This document shows positions 47,743-57,815 of a DNA stretch of 64,000 bases, piece after piece (positions within the stretch are counted from its first letter, which is position 1; every line of letters starts with the position of its first letter). Below the pieces are notes generated by a model. That model worked only from the letters and a program-made list of their open reading frames with translations. It was not told the DNA's origin and made no database searches. This DNA is from Pseudomonas syringae. GTDB taxonomy: Bacteria; Pseudomonadota; Gammaproteobacteria; Pseudomonadales; Pseudomonadaceae. The stretch is from the NCBI RefSeq assembly GCF_000737245.1, contig NZ_JPQU01000026.1:38622-102621 (forward strand). The letters run 5' to 3'. The position numbers were made by a program, and so were the translations under genes.

Positions 47743-48660
47743 TTACCTGAGAATTTCGACCGTGGGCAGTTCCATCGCCTTGACCTCGCTCTGCAGGAAA
47801 TCCCCCAGTCTGCGCAGCCGCTCTGTCCCTGGCCGGGTGCGTGGGCCGACCAGATAATAGTCCTCACCGCTGTACACCGCCGTGCGCCATGGCAGGCTCA
47901 GACGGCCTTGCGCGACATCTTCGGCAACCATCAGCAAATCGCCCATGGAAACCCCGTAACCCCGGGCGGCGGCGATCATGCCGAGCTCCAGTGTGTCGAA
48001 GACTTGGCCGCCCTTTAGCGAAACCTTGTCTGATAACCCGGTGCGCTCCAGCCAGTTGCGCCAATCCCGACGATCGGGGGTTGGATGCAGCAACTCGGCA
48101 GCGGCCAGCCTTTCGATATCCCACGGCTCATCCATCAGGGTCGGCGCGCCCACGGGTATAAGCAGTTCCGGAAACAGATAGATCGCTTCCCAGTCCGCCG
48201 GGAAGTGGCCGCGGCTGAGCAGCACGGCGCAATCGAACGGTTCATGACTGAAATCCACCACGTCGATTTCCATCCAGGCGCTGGTCAGTTGCACCTCGTT
48301 GCCCGTCTGCAGGTGGCGGAACCGGCTGAGCCGCGCGAGCAGCCAGCGCATCGTCAATGTCGGCGGGGCTTTCATGCGCAGCACGCCTTCCTCGATGGAC
48401 AGCGTATTGCACGCCCGCTCCAGTGAAGAAAACCCGTCGCGTACTCCCGGCAGCAAGGTGCGTGCGGCTTCGGTGAGCTGGATTGTGCGACCGATGCGCT
48501 GAAACAGTCGGCAGCCGAAGTGTTCTTCGAGGGTTTTGATGTGCCGGCTGACCGCGCTTTGGGTAATCGACAGCTCCTGCGCGGCGCGGGTGAACGAACT
48601 GTGTCGCGCAGCAGCTTCAAATGCGCGTAACGCATAAAGGGGAGGAAGACTACGAGGCAT
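47743..48660 (-). CDS. LysR-type transcription regulator (GcvA-like)
   Basis: 305 residues. The N-terminal helix-turn-helix (LPPLYALRAFEAAARHSSFTRAAQELSITQSAVSRHI) and a C-terminal substrate-binding domain (HEPFDCAVLLSRG, LLIPVGAPTLM) are as in GcvA/AmpR-type LysR proteins. It is divergent from the MATE gene with about 156 bp between; LysR members often control the divergent neighbour, so it may regulate the exporter. The order LysR-MATE-EAL-rep is also that of P. aeruginosa. Confidence 0.93.
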   Translation of the reverse strand: MPRSLPPLYALRAFEAAARHSSFTRAAQELSITQSAVSRHIKTLEEHFGCRLFQRIGRTIQLTEAARTLLPGVRDGFSSLERACNTLSIEEGVLRMKAPPTLTMRWLLARLSRFRHLQTGNEVQLTSAWMEIDVVDFSHEPFDCAVLLSRGHFPADWEAIYLFPELLIPVGAPTLMDEPWDIERLAAAELLHPTPDRRDWRNWLERTGLSDKVSLKGGQVFDTLELGMIAAARGYGVSMGDLLMVAEDVAQGRLSLPWRTAVYSGEDYYLVGPRTRPGTERLRRLGDFLQSEVKAMELPTVEILR

Positions 48661-48816
48661 TCAGAACGCTCCTACTGCGGGATAGCAGACTTTTGCCGGC
48701 AAATCTAACTCATGATTTTTACTCATGCTACTGATCTGATTTATCCCTTTGTGCCAAGCCAGAAAAATGCCGAGAATGTGCCGCTCATAAGTGCCTAAGC
48801 ATCGAGCGCCGTTCCT

Positions 48817-50196
48817 ATGCAACAACCTGCCCTAAAAGAACTCTGGATCATCCTGCGTCTGGCCGGACCGCTGATTGCGTCCCAGATGGCGCACATGCTG
48901 ATGGTCTTCACCGACACCGTGATGATGGGCAAAATCGGCCCCGAAGCGTTGGCGGGCGGAGGATTGGGCGCCGCCAGCTACAACCTGATTTCGTTTTTCT
49001 GCGTGGGCGTGATGGCGGCGGTAGGCACGCTGGTCTCGATTCGCCACGGGGCTGGTGATAACAAAGGTGCCGCGCAATTGGTGCAAGCCGGTATCTGGCT
49101 GGCCTGGGGCATGGCATTTATTGCCATGTTGCTGTTGTGGAACCTGGAACCGATCCTGCTCCAGTTCGGCCAGACCGAGGCCAACGTACACATGGCAGGT
49201 CAGTTTCTGATCACTTTGCCCCTGGCCCTGCCCGGTTTGCTGACCTTCATGGCGCTGCGCGGTTTTACCAGTGCATTGGGGCGTGCGGGTCCGGTCATGG
49301 CAATCAGCCTTGGTGGAGCAGCGGCCAACTTCCTGCTCAACTACGCGCTGATTCATGAAATGTTCGGTCTGCCCAATCTGGGGCTGGTGGGCATCGGTTT
49401 GGTCACCGCCGTGGTCACCAATGCCATGGCCCTGATTCTTGCCCTGCATATCCGCCGCCATCCGGCTTATGCGCCGTACCCGATTCGCGATGGTTTCTGG
49501 CAACTGTCTAGCGGTCATCTCAAGGAGTTGTGGCGGCTGGGCTTGCCGATTGGCGGGACCTACGCCGTTGAAGTCGGCCTGTTCACCTTTGCGGCCTTTT
49601 GCATGGGGGCCATGGGCAGCACTCAGATGGCTGCCCACCAGATCGCGCTGCAGACGGTGTCCATGGCGTTCATGATTCCGGTGGGGATTTCCTACGCGGT
49701 GACCATGCGCATCGGCCAGCACTACGGCGCAGGCAACCTGCTTCTGGCCCGGACTGCCGGCCGCGCAGGCATAGCCTTTGGCGGCACCGTGATGCTGGCC
49801 TTCGGCATGCTGTTCTGGCTCGCGCCCCATACGATCATTGGCTTGTTTCTCGACATCCGCGACCCCAAGTTCGCCGAAATCGTGGAGCTGACCGTGAAGC
49901 TACTGGCGATCGCCGCCTGGTTCGAAATTCTCGATGGCACGCAGACCATCGCCATGGGTGCGATTCGCGGCTTCAAAGATGCCCGCACCACCTTCCTGAT
50001 CGGCCTGGCAAGTTACTGGCTGGTCGCAGCGCCCGCAGCGTGGATCTTCGGCTTTTATACAGGCCACGGTGCGGTCGGCGTGTGGTGGGGGTTGGCGCTG
50101 GGGTTGCTGTGTTCAGCAGTGGCGCTGACCTGGGCGTTCGAGCGCAAGACTTCGCGGTTGTTGCGGCAGGAGGCGGCAGTGCCGGTGATGGGCTGA
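48817..50196 (+). CDS. MATE-family multidrug efflux transporter (NorM-like)
   Basis: 459 residues, twelve membrane helices in two bundles. The N-terminal part ELWIILRLAGPLIASQMAHMLMVFTDTVMMG and FTSALGRAGPVMAISLGGA are typical NorM segments, and the C-half MGSTQMAAHQIALQ fits. These proteins export cationic drugs with sodium or protons. No defect is seen. Divergent from a LysR gene, its likely regulator. Confidence 0.93.
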   Translation: MQQPALKELWIILRLAGPLIASQMAHMLMVFTDTVMMGKIGPEALAGGGLGAASYNLISFFCVGVMAAVGTLVSIRHGAGDNKGAAQLVQAGIWLAWGMAFIAMLLLWNLEPILLQFGQTEANVHMAGQFLITLPLALPGLLTFMALRGFTSALGRAGPVMAISLGGAAANFLLNYALIHEMFGLPNLGLVGIGLVTAVVTNAMALILALHIRRHPAYAPYPIRDGFWQLSSGHLKELWRLGLPIGGTYAVEVGLFTFAAFCMGAMGSTQMAAHQIALQTVSMAFMIPVGISYAVTMRIGQHYGAGNLLLARTAGRAGIAFGGTVMLAFGMLFWLAPHTIIGLFLDIRDPKFAEIVELTVKLLAIAAWFEILDGTQTIAMGAIRGFKDARTTFLIGLASYWLVAAPAAWIFGFYTGHGAVGVWWGLALGLLCSAVALTWAFERKTSRLLRQEAAVPVMG

Positions 50197-50200
50197 TCGC

Positions 50201-50278
50201 CTTGTAGGCGCTGCCCAAGGCTGCGAATGCTGGTGTGTCAGAAAGCCCGCTGTCGCAGCCTTCGGCAGCTCCTACAAG
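50201..50278. repeat. REPIN, class C (GTAGGAGCTGCCGAAGGCTGCGA)
   Basis: Left arm with two changes and intact right arm (TCGCAGCCTTCGGCAGCTCC), just after the MATE stop. Confidence 0.8.
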
Positions 50279-50306
50279 ACGGTGACATGCCTGCAAGATG
50301 CAGCAC

Positions 50307-50420
50307 CTGTGGGAGCGGCTGGGGTGGCGCTCCACCTTGCTCGCGAAGGCGATATTCCGAGCATCATCAGAGATGCATTGGATTTATCGGCCCCTTCGCG
50401 AGCAAGCTCGCTCCCGCAGG
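50307..50420. repeat. Variant REPIN with inserted GGTGGCGCTCCACC hairpin
   Basis: The left arm carries the extra palindrome seen at 32881-32990; the right arm is plain class A (GCGAGCAAGCTCGCTCCC). Confidence 0.78.
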
Positions 50421-50433
50421 GTTATGCGGTACT

Positions 50434-52101
50434 TCAATTTCCGGCCAAAACCCCTGACGCATGCTGATCAAACGTCAGGTAGTTCACCAGCTCAGGCATC
50501 GGCAGCGGTCGGCTGATGAGGTAGCCCTGAACCTGGTCACAGCCAAACTCTCGCAGCAGGGCCAGTTGCTCGGCGGTTTCAACGCCTTCGGCGACCACTT
50601 CAAGGTTCAGGTTGTGCGCCAGGTTGATCATGGCGTGAACCAGCTTGCGATTTTCCTCGCGCTGTTCCATCTCGCCCACGAAGCTTTTGTCGATCTTGAG
50701 CAGCGCGATGGGCAGGCTGTTGAGGTGGACGAAAGACGAGAATCCGGTGCCGAAGTCGTCCAGCGAAAAACGTACTCCAAGACGGCCGAGAGCGTCCATG
50801 GTCTGTTTGACTAGATCGCTACGGCGCATGACGGCGGTTTCTGTCAGTTCGAACTCCAGCCACTGCGCATCGATATCGCGCTCGTCAATCAGCCTGCCCA
50901 GTGTCGCCAGCAGCTGGTTGTCCTGAAATTGCCGAAAGGACAGATTGATCGCCATGTGCAGTGGCGGCAGACCGCGTTCACGCAGGGCCTGCATATCGCG
51001 CAAGGCGCGAGAAATTACCCAGTAGCCGAGCGGCACGATCAGCCCGCTTTGTTCCGCCAGAGGCACGAATTCGTTGGGTGGTAATAACCCTCGCTCCTGA
51101 TGCCGCCAACGTACCAGCGCTTCGAGGCCGACAATCTGGCCGCTGGTCAGGCACAGCCGGGGCTGATAATGCAGCTCCAGCTCGTCTCGGCGCAGCGCGC
51201 GACGCAGGTCTGTTTCGAGATCAGCCAGGCTGCGGGCATTGCGATTGATGCGCTCGTTGAACACATGAAAGGTGCAGCCCTGTATGCCTTTAGCCTGTTG
51301 CATGGCGATGTGCGCGTGCCACATCAGCGGGTCGGCGCCGGATTCCACGTGTGAATGGGCGATGCCCAGGCTGCAGCCGATCAGCAGACTTTCGCCATCG
51401 ATCCAATAGGGTTCGGACAAGGTCTGGGTGATGCGCTCTGCCATCCATTCGGCTCTGTGGGGAGCGCGGCGGGTGTCAATGAGAAGCGCGAATTCATCAC
51501 TGCCCAAGCGAGCAATCTGATCGCCCGCCTCTAACTGGCTCTTGAGCCTGGCAACCACCTGCAAGATCAGTCGGTCCCCTGCTTGATGGCCGAGAGCGTC
51601 GTTGGCGCGGCGGAAGTTATCCAGATCCAGGTGGCCGAGGGCCAGGCCGCGACCTTTGTTCTCCAGCAAACGCGCTGCCAGCAAGGTCTGAAAGCCCTGC
51701 CGATTGGCGATGCCGGTCAATGGGTCCTGCTCGGCAAGGCTCTGCAAGGTGTTTTCCAGCAAGGCCCGCTCGCGCAGATGGCGCAGGCAACGGCGCAGGA
51801 TGGCGGGGGTGAGTTCGCTGCGAACCAGCCAGTCGACCGCGCCAATGGGCGCAGATGCTGGCTCCTCATCAAGCAGCATGATGACGGACAGCTTGCAGCG
51901 TCCCGGCGCCGGTTGCAGCGCTGGCGTGGTCAGCAGCACGGTGTCGTCGTCAACGAAAACCTGGCAGCCAGCATCCCAGTGGGTGGCGCAATGCAGTACC
52001 GTTTCAGTTCCTGGCGGGCCGAGGCACTCGCGCAGCAATGCCGGCCATTCTGGCTCTTGGGCCAGTAACAACAACCGCAAGGGTTGGACAGGCGTTGGCA
52101 A
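50434..52101 (-). CDS. GGDEF-EAL protein with degenerate cyclase motif (ProE-like phosphodiesterase)
   Basis: 555 residues. The first 110 resemble a receiver fold without a clear phospho-Asp site. The GGDEF domain has GSDEF at about 200-204 in place of GGDEF and no obvious RxxD site, so cyclase activity is doubtful. The EAL domain looks complete: GLEALVRW (about 325), INLSFRQFQ, ELTETAVM, LDDFGTGFSS, KIDKSF, AEGVET. A cyclic-di-GMP phosphodiesterase is expected. In P. aeruginosa the gene between the MATE gene and rep encodes ProE, a strong phosphodiesterase with a degenerate GGDEF domain, and this matches. Confidence 0.92.
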   Translation of the reverse strand: MPTPVQPLRLLLLAQEPEWPALLRECLGPPGTETVLHCATHWDAGCQVFVDDDTVLLTTPALQPAPGRCKLSVIMLLDEEPASAPIGAVDWLVRSELTPAILRRCLRHLRERALLENTLQSLAEQDPLTGIANRQGFQTLLAARLLENKGRGLALGHLDLDNFRRANDALGHQAGDRLILQVVARLKSQLEAGDQIARLGSDEFALLIDTRRAPHRAEWMAERITQTLSEPYWIDGESLLIGCSLGIAHSHVESGADPLMWHAHIAMQQAKGIQGCTFHVFNERINRNARSLADLETDLRRALRRDELELHYQPRLCLTSGQIVGLEALVRWRHQERGLLPPNEFVPLAEQSGLIVPLGYWVISRALRDMQALRERGLPPLHMAINLSFRQFQDNQLLATLGRLIDERDIDAQWLEFELTETAVMRRSDLVKQTMDALGRLGVRFSLDDFGTGFSSFVHLNSLPIALLKIDKSFVGEMEQREENRKLVHAMINLAHNLNLEVVAEGVETAEQLALLREFGCDQVQGYLISRPLPMPELVNYLTFDQHASGVLAGN

Positions 52102-52316
52102 GTTAGCTCCAAAGACTCGAAAAAGAGACCGAACAGACAGCCCTGGCGTAGGGACTAGCCGACGCTCACACAGCGTTTAGGTGCGCAAATGTAACAAAAC
52201 CAAAAAAATTAGATAGCCGCGCGCTATATAAGTCGGCACGTAATGGCGGACGGTCGCTGCACAATCGCCACAGCCTGTTAAAATGCCCGCCCATTTCGTA
52301 AGTGACTCTCTTCCCG

Positions 52317-54326
52317 ATGTCCCGACTCAATCCCCGGCAGCAAGAAGCCGTGAACTACGTCGGCGGCCCTCTTTTGGTGCTCGCCGGCGCAGGCTCCGGC
52401 AAAACCAGTGTGATCACGCGCAAGATCGCCCACTTGATTCAGAACTGCGGCATTCGTGCCCAGTACATCGTCGCCATGACCTTTACCAACAAGGCGGCCC
52501 GCGAGATGAAGGAGCGGGTCGGCTCGCTGCTGCGTGCAGGCGAAGGTCGCGGCCTGACGGTGTCGACGTTTCACAACCTGGGCCTGAACGTCATCCGCAA
52601 GGAACATGTGCGGCTGGGCTACAAGCCGGGCTTCTCGATCTTTGACGAAACTGATGTCAAAGCGCTGATGACCGACATCATGCAAAAAGAATATTCCGGC
52701 GACGACGGCGTCGACGAAATCAAGAACATGATCGGCTCCTGGAAAAACGACCTGATTCTGCCAGCCGAGGCGCTCGAAAACGCCCGCAACCCCAAGGAAC
52801 AGACCGCCGCGATCGTCTACACCCATTACCAGCGCACGCTCAAGGCGTATAACGCGGTGGACTTCGACGACCTGATCCTGTTGCCGGTCAAGCTGTTCCA
52901 GGAGCACGCCGACATTCTGGAAAAGTGGCAGAACAAGGTCCGTTACCTGCTGGTGGACGAATATCAGGACACCAACGCCAGCCAGTACTTGCTGGTGAAG
53001 CTGCTGATCGGCATGCGCAACCAGTTCACCGTGGTGGGTGACGATGACCAGTCGATTTACGCCTGGCGTGGCGCGCGGCCTGAAAACCTCATGCTGCTCA
53101 AGGATGACTATCCGTCCCTGAAGGTGGTCATGCTGGAGCAAAACTACCGCTCCACCAGCCGGATTCTGCGGTGCGCCAACGTACTCATCTCCAACAACCC
53201 CCACGAGTTCGAGAAGCAACTGTGGAGTGAAATGGGCCACGGCGATGAAATCCGCGTCATCCGTTGCCGCAACGAAGACGCCGAAGCCGAGCGCGTCGCG
53301 GTTGAAATTCTCAGCCTGCATTTGCGTACCGACCGCCCCTATAGCGATTTTGCGATTCTCTATCGCGGCAACTATCAGGCGAAACTGATCGAGCTGAAGT
53401 TGCAGCACCATCAGGTCCCGTATCGCTTGTCTGGCGGCAACAGCTTCTTCGGCCGTCAGGAAGTGAAAGACCTGATGGCCTACTTCCGCCTGTTGGTAAA
53501 CCCGGACGACGACAACGCCTTCCTGCGGGTGATCAACGTGCCGCGCCGGGAAATCGGCTCCACGACTCTGGAGAAGCTGGGCAACTACGCCACCGAGCGA
53601 AAGATCTCGATGTACGCCGCCACCGACGAAATCGGCCTGGGCACGCATCTGGACAGCCGCTACACCGACCGTTTGCAACGCTTCAAGCGCTGGATGGATG
53701 GCGTTCGTCAGCAGTGCGCCCAGAATGACCCGATTGCCGCCCTGCGCAGCATGGTCATGGACATCGATTACGAAAACTGGCTGCGCCAGAACAGCTCCAG
53801 CGACAAGGCTGCCGATTACCGAATGGGCAACGTCTGGTTCCTGATCGAGGCGTTGAAAAACACCCTCGAAAAAGACGAAGAAGGCGAGATGACCATCGAG
53901 GAGGCCATCGGCAAGCTGGTTCTGCGGGACATGCTGGAGCGTCAACAGGAAGAAGAGGACGGCGCCGAGGGCGTGCAGATGATGACCCTGCATGCATCCA
54001 AAGGGCTGGAGTTTCCCTACGTATTCATCATGGGCATGGAAGAAGAAATCCTCCCGCACCGCTCCAGCATCGAGGCCGATACCATCGAGGAAGAGCGCCG
54101 TCTGGCCTACGTGGGCATTACCCGCGCCCGGCAGACACTGGCGTTCACCTTCGCCGCCAAGCGCAAACAGTACGGAGAAATCATTGACTGCTCACCGAGC
54201 CGATTCCTCGATGAGCTGCCACCGGACGATCTGGCATGGGAAGGCAACGATGACACACCGACCGAAGTGAAGGCCGTGCGCGGCAATACGGCATTGGCGG
54301 ACATCCGCGCCATGCTCAAACGATAA
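52317..54326 (+). CDS. rep: ATP-dependent DNA helicase Rep
   Basis: 669 residues, superfamily 1A helicase that moves 3'-5' and clears proteins ahead of replication forks. Walker A AGAGSGKTSV, motif II VDEYQDTNASQYL, motif III GDDDQSIYAWRGA, motif V/VI VTIHASKGLE-like LHASKGLEFPYVF and VGITRARQTLAF. The ATG at 52317 (MSRLNPRQQEAV) fits the family start; a GTG at 52302 in frame is less likely. xpt follows 44 bases later. Confidence 0.96.
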   Translation: MSRLNPRQQEAVNYVGGPLLVLAGAGSGKTSVITRKIAHLIQNCGIRAQYIVAMTFTNKAAREMKERVGSLLRAGEGRGLTVSTFHNLGLNVIRKEHVRLGYKPGFSIFDETDVKALMTDIMQKEYSGDDGVDEIKNMIGSWKNDLILPAEALENARNPKEQTAAIVYTHYQRTLKAYNAVDFDDLILLPVKLFQEHADILEKWQNKVRYLLVDEYQDTNASQYLLVKLLIGMRNQFTVVGDDDQSIYAWRGARPENLMLLKDDYPSLKVVMLEQNYRSTSRILRCANVLISNNPHEFEKQLWSEMGHGDEIRVIRCRNEDAEAERVAVEILSLHLRTDRPYSDFAILYRGNYQAKLIELKLQHHQVPYRLSGGNSFFGRQEVKDLMAYFRLLVNPDDDNAFLRVINVPRREIGSTTLEKLGNYATERKISMYAATDEIGLGTHLDSRYTDRLQRFKRWMDGVRQQCAQNDPIAALRSMVMDIDYENWLRQNSSSDKAADYRMGNVWFLIEALKNTLEKDEEGEMTIEEAIGKLVLRDMLERQQEEEDGAEGVQMMTLHASKGLEFPYVFIMGMEEEILPHRSSIEADTIEEERRLAYVGITRARQTLAFTFAAKRKQYGEIIDCSPSRFLDELPPDDLAWEGNDDTPTEVKAVRGNTALADIRAMLKR

Positions 54327-54361
54327 GTCTGACCATTTTTTGCGCCTGTACGCGCACCTGA

Positions 54362-54943
<582 letters not shown>

Positions 54944-54969
54944 TCACCGATTTTTTGCGAATCGGGGAT

Positions 54970-55220
54970 CCTGTGGGAGCGCGCTTGCTCGCGAAAAGGC
55001 CGGCACATCCAGATGCCTTCCATCGGTAGTACCATCGCCTTCGCGAGCAAGCTCGCACAGAAGTGTTCTCAATATTAGGACGACGACGTGGGACCGGCTT
55101 TAGCCGGGAAGAGGTCAGTATATTCATCCGATATTTATCGTCTGAAATGCCGCCTTCCCGGCTAAAGCCGGTCCCACGTCGTCACATCAGCTTGCGAGCA
55201 AACATAGAATCTCCCACAGG
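54970..55220. repeat. Composite repeat, inverted copy of 33039-33284 (class A, then class B at 55085-55180)
   Basis: Read in reverse it has the leader (CCTGTGGGAGATTC), class B REPIN, TAATATTGAG link and a class A REPIN with TGTGCGAGCTTGC left end. Its class B spacer reads AGAGGTCAGTATATTC on this strand. It fills the gap between xpt and radC. Confidence 0.85.
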
Positions 55221-55247
55221 AAGAGCGCGCTCCTACAGGTGTCCGGG

Positions 55248-55922
55248 CTACATCAACCCACACTCCACCATCGACAGCGGGTCACCGTCGCCGATGATGA
55301 CGTGATCGAGCACCTTTACATCGATAAGCCACAACGCATCGCGCAGGCGTTTGGTCAGGTCGATGTCCGCCTGGCTGGCGTCGGTCACGCCTGACGGATG
55401 GTTGTGGCAGAGGATCAGGCTGGCAGCGTTGTGCGCCATGGCGCGCTTGACCACTTGGCGTGGATGCACATGGGCGCTGTTGATCGAGCCGTGAAACAGC
55501 ACCTCGAAAGCCAGCACCCGGTGTTTGTTGTCGAGAAACAGGCAGCCAAAGACTTCGTGAGGTTCGTGGCGCAGCAAGGCTTTGAGGTAGTTGCGCACCT
55601 GTGTAGGGCTTTCCAGAGCCGATTCCCGCCTGAGGGTTTCAGCCATATGCCGCCGCGCCATTTCCATGACCGCCTGCAATTGCGCGAATTTGGCCGGGCC
55701 AAGGCCCAGATGCGAACTGAATGTACTCAGGTCGGCTTCCAGTAATTCACGCAGCCCGCCAAATTGATTCAACAGATGACGAGCCAGGTCTACAGCACTT
55801 TTTCCGGCCACGCCGGTGCGTAAAAAAATGGCCAGCAGCTCAGCGTCCGACAGACTTGCCGAACCCAGTTCAAGCAGCCGCTCACGCGGGCGTTCGGCCG
55901 CAGGCCAGTTGCGAATACTCAT
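55248..55922 (-). CDS. radC: RadC/YeeS JAMM-family protein
   Basis: 224 residues, [20 protein letters not shown] onward, with GGAGGTGCT before the ATG at 55922. An N-terminal UPF0758 helix-hairpin-helix part ([24 protein letters not shown]) and a C-terminal JAMM metal site ([24 protein letters not shown]). Despite the name, no proven role in DNA repair. It is divergent from coaBC; the frame extends upstream towards 56138 but without a good start. Confidence 0.94.
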   Translation of the reverse strand: MSIRNWPAAERPRERLLELGSASLSDAELLAIFLRTGVAGKSAVDLARHLLNQFGGLRELLEADLSTFSSHLGLGPAKFAQLQAVMEMARRHMAETLRRESALESPTQVRNYLKALLRHEPHEVFGCLFLDNKHRVLAFEVLFHGSINSAHVHPRQVVKRAMAHNAASLILCHNHPSGVTDASQADIDLTKRLRDALWLIDVKVLDHVIIGDGDPLSMVECGLM

Positions 55923-56088
55923 AGCACCTCCATGTGTGTGGGCACCGCTGTTCCGGTGCGGTCGCTGTGCTATCTTAGCCCATCTTTTTTGCGCGGCGAT
56001 CAGTGCTCCGGCACCCTCGCTCTGAACGGCAACAGCCCCCTGGGAGGCGTCATCGCCGTCGCGTATCACTCGACTAAAAGGCAGGCCT

Positions 56089-57297
56089 ATGCAGCGGCTG
56101 TATCGGAAACGCATTGTTCTCGGCGTCGGCGGTGGCATCGCGGCCTACAAGAGCGCAGAACTGGTTCGACGTCTGCGCGATCAGGGCGCTGAAGTGCGTG
56201 TCGTCATGACCCGAGGGGGCGCTGAGTTCATCACCCCGTTGACCATGCAGGCGCTGTCCGGGCACCCGGTTCACCTGGATTTGCTCGACCCGGCCGCTGA
56301 AGCCGCCATGGGCCATATCGAATTGGCCAAATGGGCCGACCTGATCCTGATTGCGCCCGGCACTGCAGACCTCATCGCGCGCCTGGCCCAGGGCATCGCC
56401 AATGACCTGCTGACCACCATCGTGCTGGCCACGGACGCCATTGTTGCTGTCGCGCCAGCGATGAATCAGGCAATGTGGCGCGACGCCTCGGTGCAGGCCA
56501 ACATTCGCCTGCTTGAAGAGCGTGATTTCCGTATCTTCGGCCCGGCCAGCGGCAGCCAGGCCTGCGGCGACGTTGGTTTCGGGCGCATGCTTGAGCCGGA
56601 TGATCTGGCCCAGTCTGCGGCTGATTGCTTCCAGCGGCTGTCCCTGACCGGAAAACATGTACTGATCACGGCCGGCCCGACCCAGGAAAACATCGATCCG
56701 GTGCGCTACATCACCAACCACAGCTCCGGGAAAATGGGTTTTGCGCTGGCCGAGGCCGCAGTTGAAGCGGGCGCACGCGTCACCTTGATCACCGGCCCGG
56801 TCAACCTGCCGACCCCGGACCGGGTGTCCCGCGTCGACGTTGTCAGTGCCCGGGACATGCTGGCCGCCTGCGAGGCCGCCATTCCTTGCGACTTGTTTAT
56901 CGCCTCGGCCGCCGTCGCGGACTATCGTCCTGAAGTGGTCGCGCCGCACAAGCTCAAGAAAGACCCATCCACCGGTGACGGCCTACTGCTGCAGATGGTC
57001 CGTAATCCGGACATTCTGGCGACCATCGCGACGCGTCCGGATCGCCCGTTCAGCGTCGGTTTCGCCGCCGAGACCGAACACCTGCTGGACTATGCTGCGC
57101 GTAAGCTCAAGGACAAGAACCTTGATCTGATCGTGGCCAACGATGTTGCCAACCCCAGCATCGGTTTCAACAGCGAAGAGAACGCTTGCAGCGTGATCGA
57201 CCGAGCGTTGCACGCTACGCTCTTCGCCCAGACCAGCAAGGGCAAGATCGCCCGTCAGCTGATCACTTTTATCGCCGAACGAATGAACCAGGTTTAA
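56089..57297 (+). CDS. coaBC: Bifunctional CoaBC (Dfp)
   Basis: 402 residues. The N-terminal flavoprotein domain decarboxylates phosphopantothenoylcysteine (PAMNQAMW; the catalytic cysteine in [13 protein letters not shown]), and the C-terminal domain joins phosphopantothenate and cysteine using CTP ([22 protein letters not shown] in part; LKKDPS holds the key lysine). Both steps lead to coenzyme A. dut starts six bases after the stop, and dut-algC-argB follow, the known Pseudomonas order. Confidence 0.96.
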   Translation: MQRLYRKRIVLGVGGGIAAYKSAELVRRLRDQGAEVRVVMTRGGAEFITPLTMQALSGHPVHLDLLDPAAEAAMGHIELAKWADLILIAPGTADLIARLAQGIANDLLTTIVLATDAIVAVAPAMNQAMWRDASVQANIRLLEERDFRIFGPASGSQACGDVGFGRMLEPDDLAQSAADCFQRLSLTGKHVLITAGPTQENIDPVRYITNHSSGKMGFALAEAAVEAGARVTLITGPVNLPTPDRVSRVDVVSARDMLAACEAAIPCDLFIASAAVADYRPEVVAPHKLKKDPSTGDGLLLQMVRNPDILATIATRPDRPFSVGFAAETEHLLDYAARKLKDKNLDLIVANDVANPSIGFNSEENACSVIDRALHATLFAQTSKGKIARQLITFIAERMNQV

Positions 57298-57303
57298 TCA
57301 CGA

Positions 57304-57759
57304 ATGCACGCTCTACAAGCCAAAATCCTCGACCCTCGCATTGGCAGCGAATTTCCTTTGCCGGCTTACGCCACCGTCGGTTCTGCCGGCCTGGACTTGC
57401 GCGCCATGCTCAAGGAAGACACTGTTCTCGAGCCGGGCCAGACTTTGCTGATCCCGACCGGCCTGTCGATCTACATCGGCGACCCTGGGCTGGCAGCACT
57501 GATTCTGCCGCGCTCGGGCCTGGGCCATAAGCACGGCATCGTGTTGGGCAATCTAGTGGGGTTGATCGACTCTGATTATCAGGGCGAGCTGATGGTTTCC
57601 TGCTGGAATCGCGGGCAGACCGCTTTCAAAATCGCAATCGGCGAGCGCCTGGCTCAGTTGGTGCTGGTGCCGGTGGTTCAGGCTCATTTCGAACTGGTTG
57701 AAGAGTTTGACGAAAGCCAGCGTGGCGCTGGTGGCTTCGGTCACTCGGGCAGTCACTGA
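57304..57759 (+). CDS. dut: dUTP diphosphatase Dut
   Basis: 151 residues. It splits dUTP to dUMP, keeping uracil out of DNA and feeding dTMP synthesis. The five trimeric dUTPase motifs are present: [43 protein letters not shown] and [10 protein letters not shown]. It lies between coaBC and algC in one probable transcript. Confidence 0.97.
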   Translation: MHALQAKILDPRIGSEFPLPAYATVGSAGLDLRAMLKEDTVLEPGQTLLIPTGLSIYIGDPGLAALILPRSGLGHKHGIVLGNLVGLIDSDYQGELMVSCWNRGQTAFKIAIGERLAQLVLVPVVQAHFELVEEFDESQRGAGGFGHSGSH

Positions 57760-57815
57760 GCATTGACGTGCAGGTTCGCGGCCCAGACGCCTGAAGTTCA
57801 TCGCGTGACGAATGG

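Noticed and set aside
52278..54059. A 593-codon open frame opposite rep
   Set aside because: Shadow of the well-conserved helicase gene; long reverse frames are common at this GC content.
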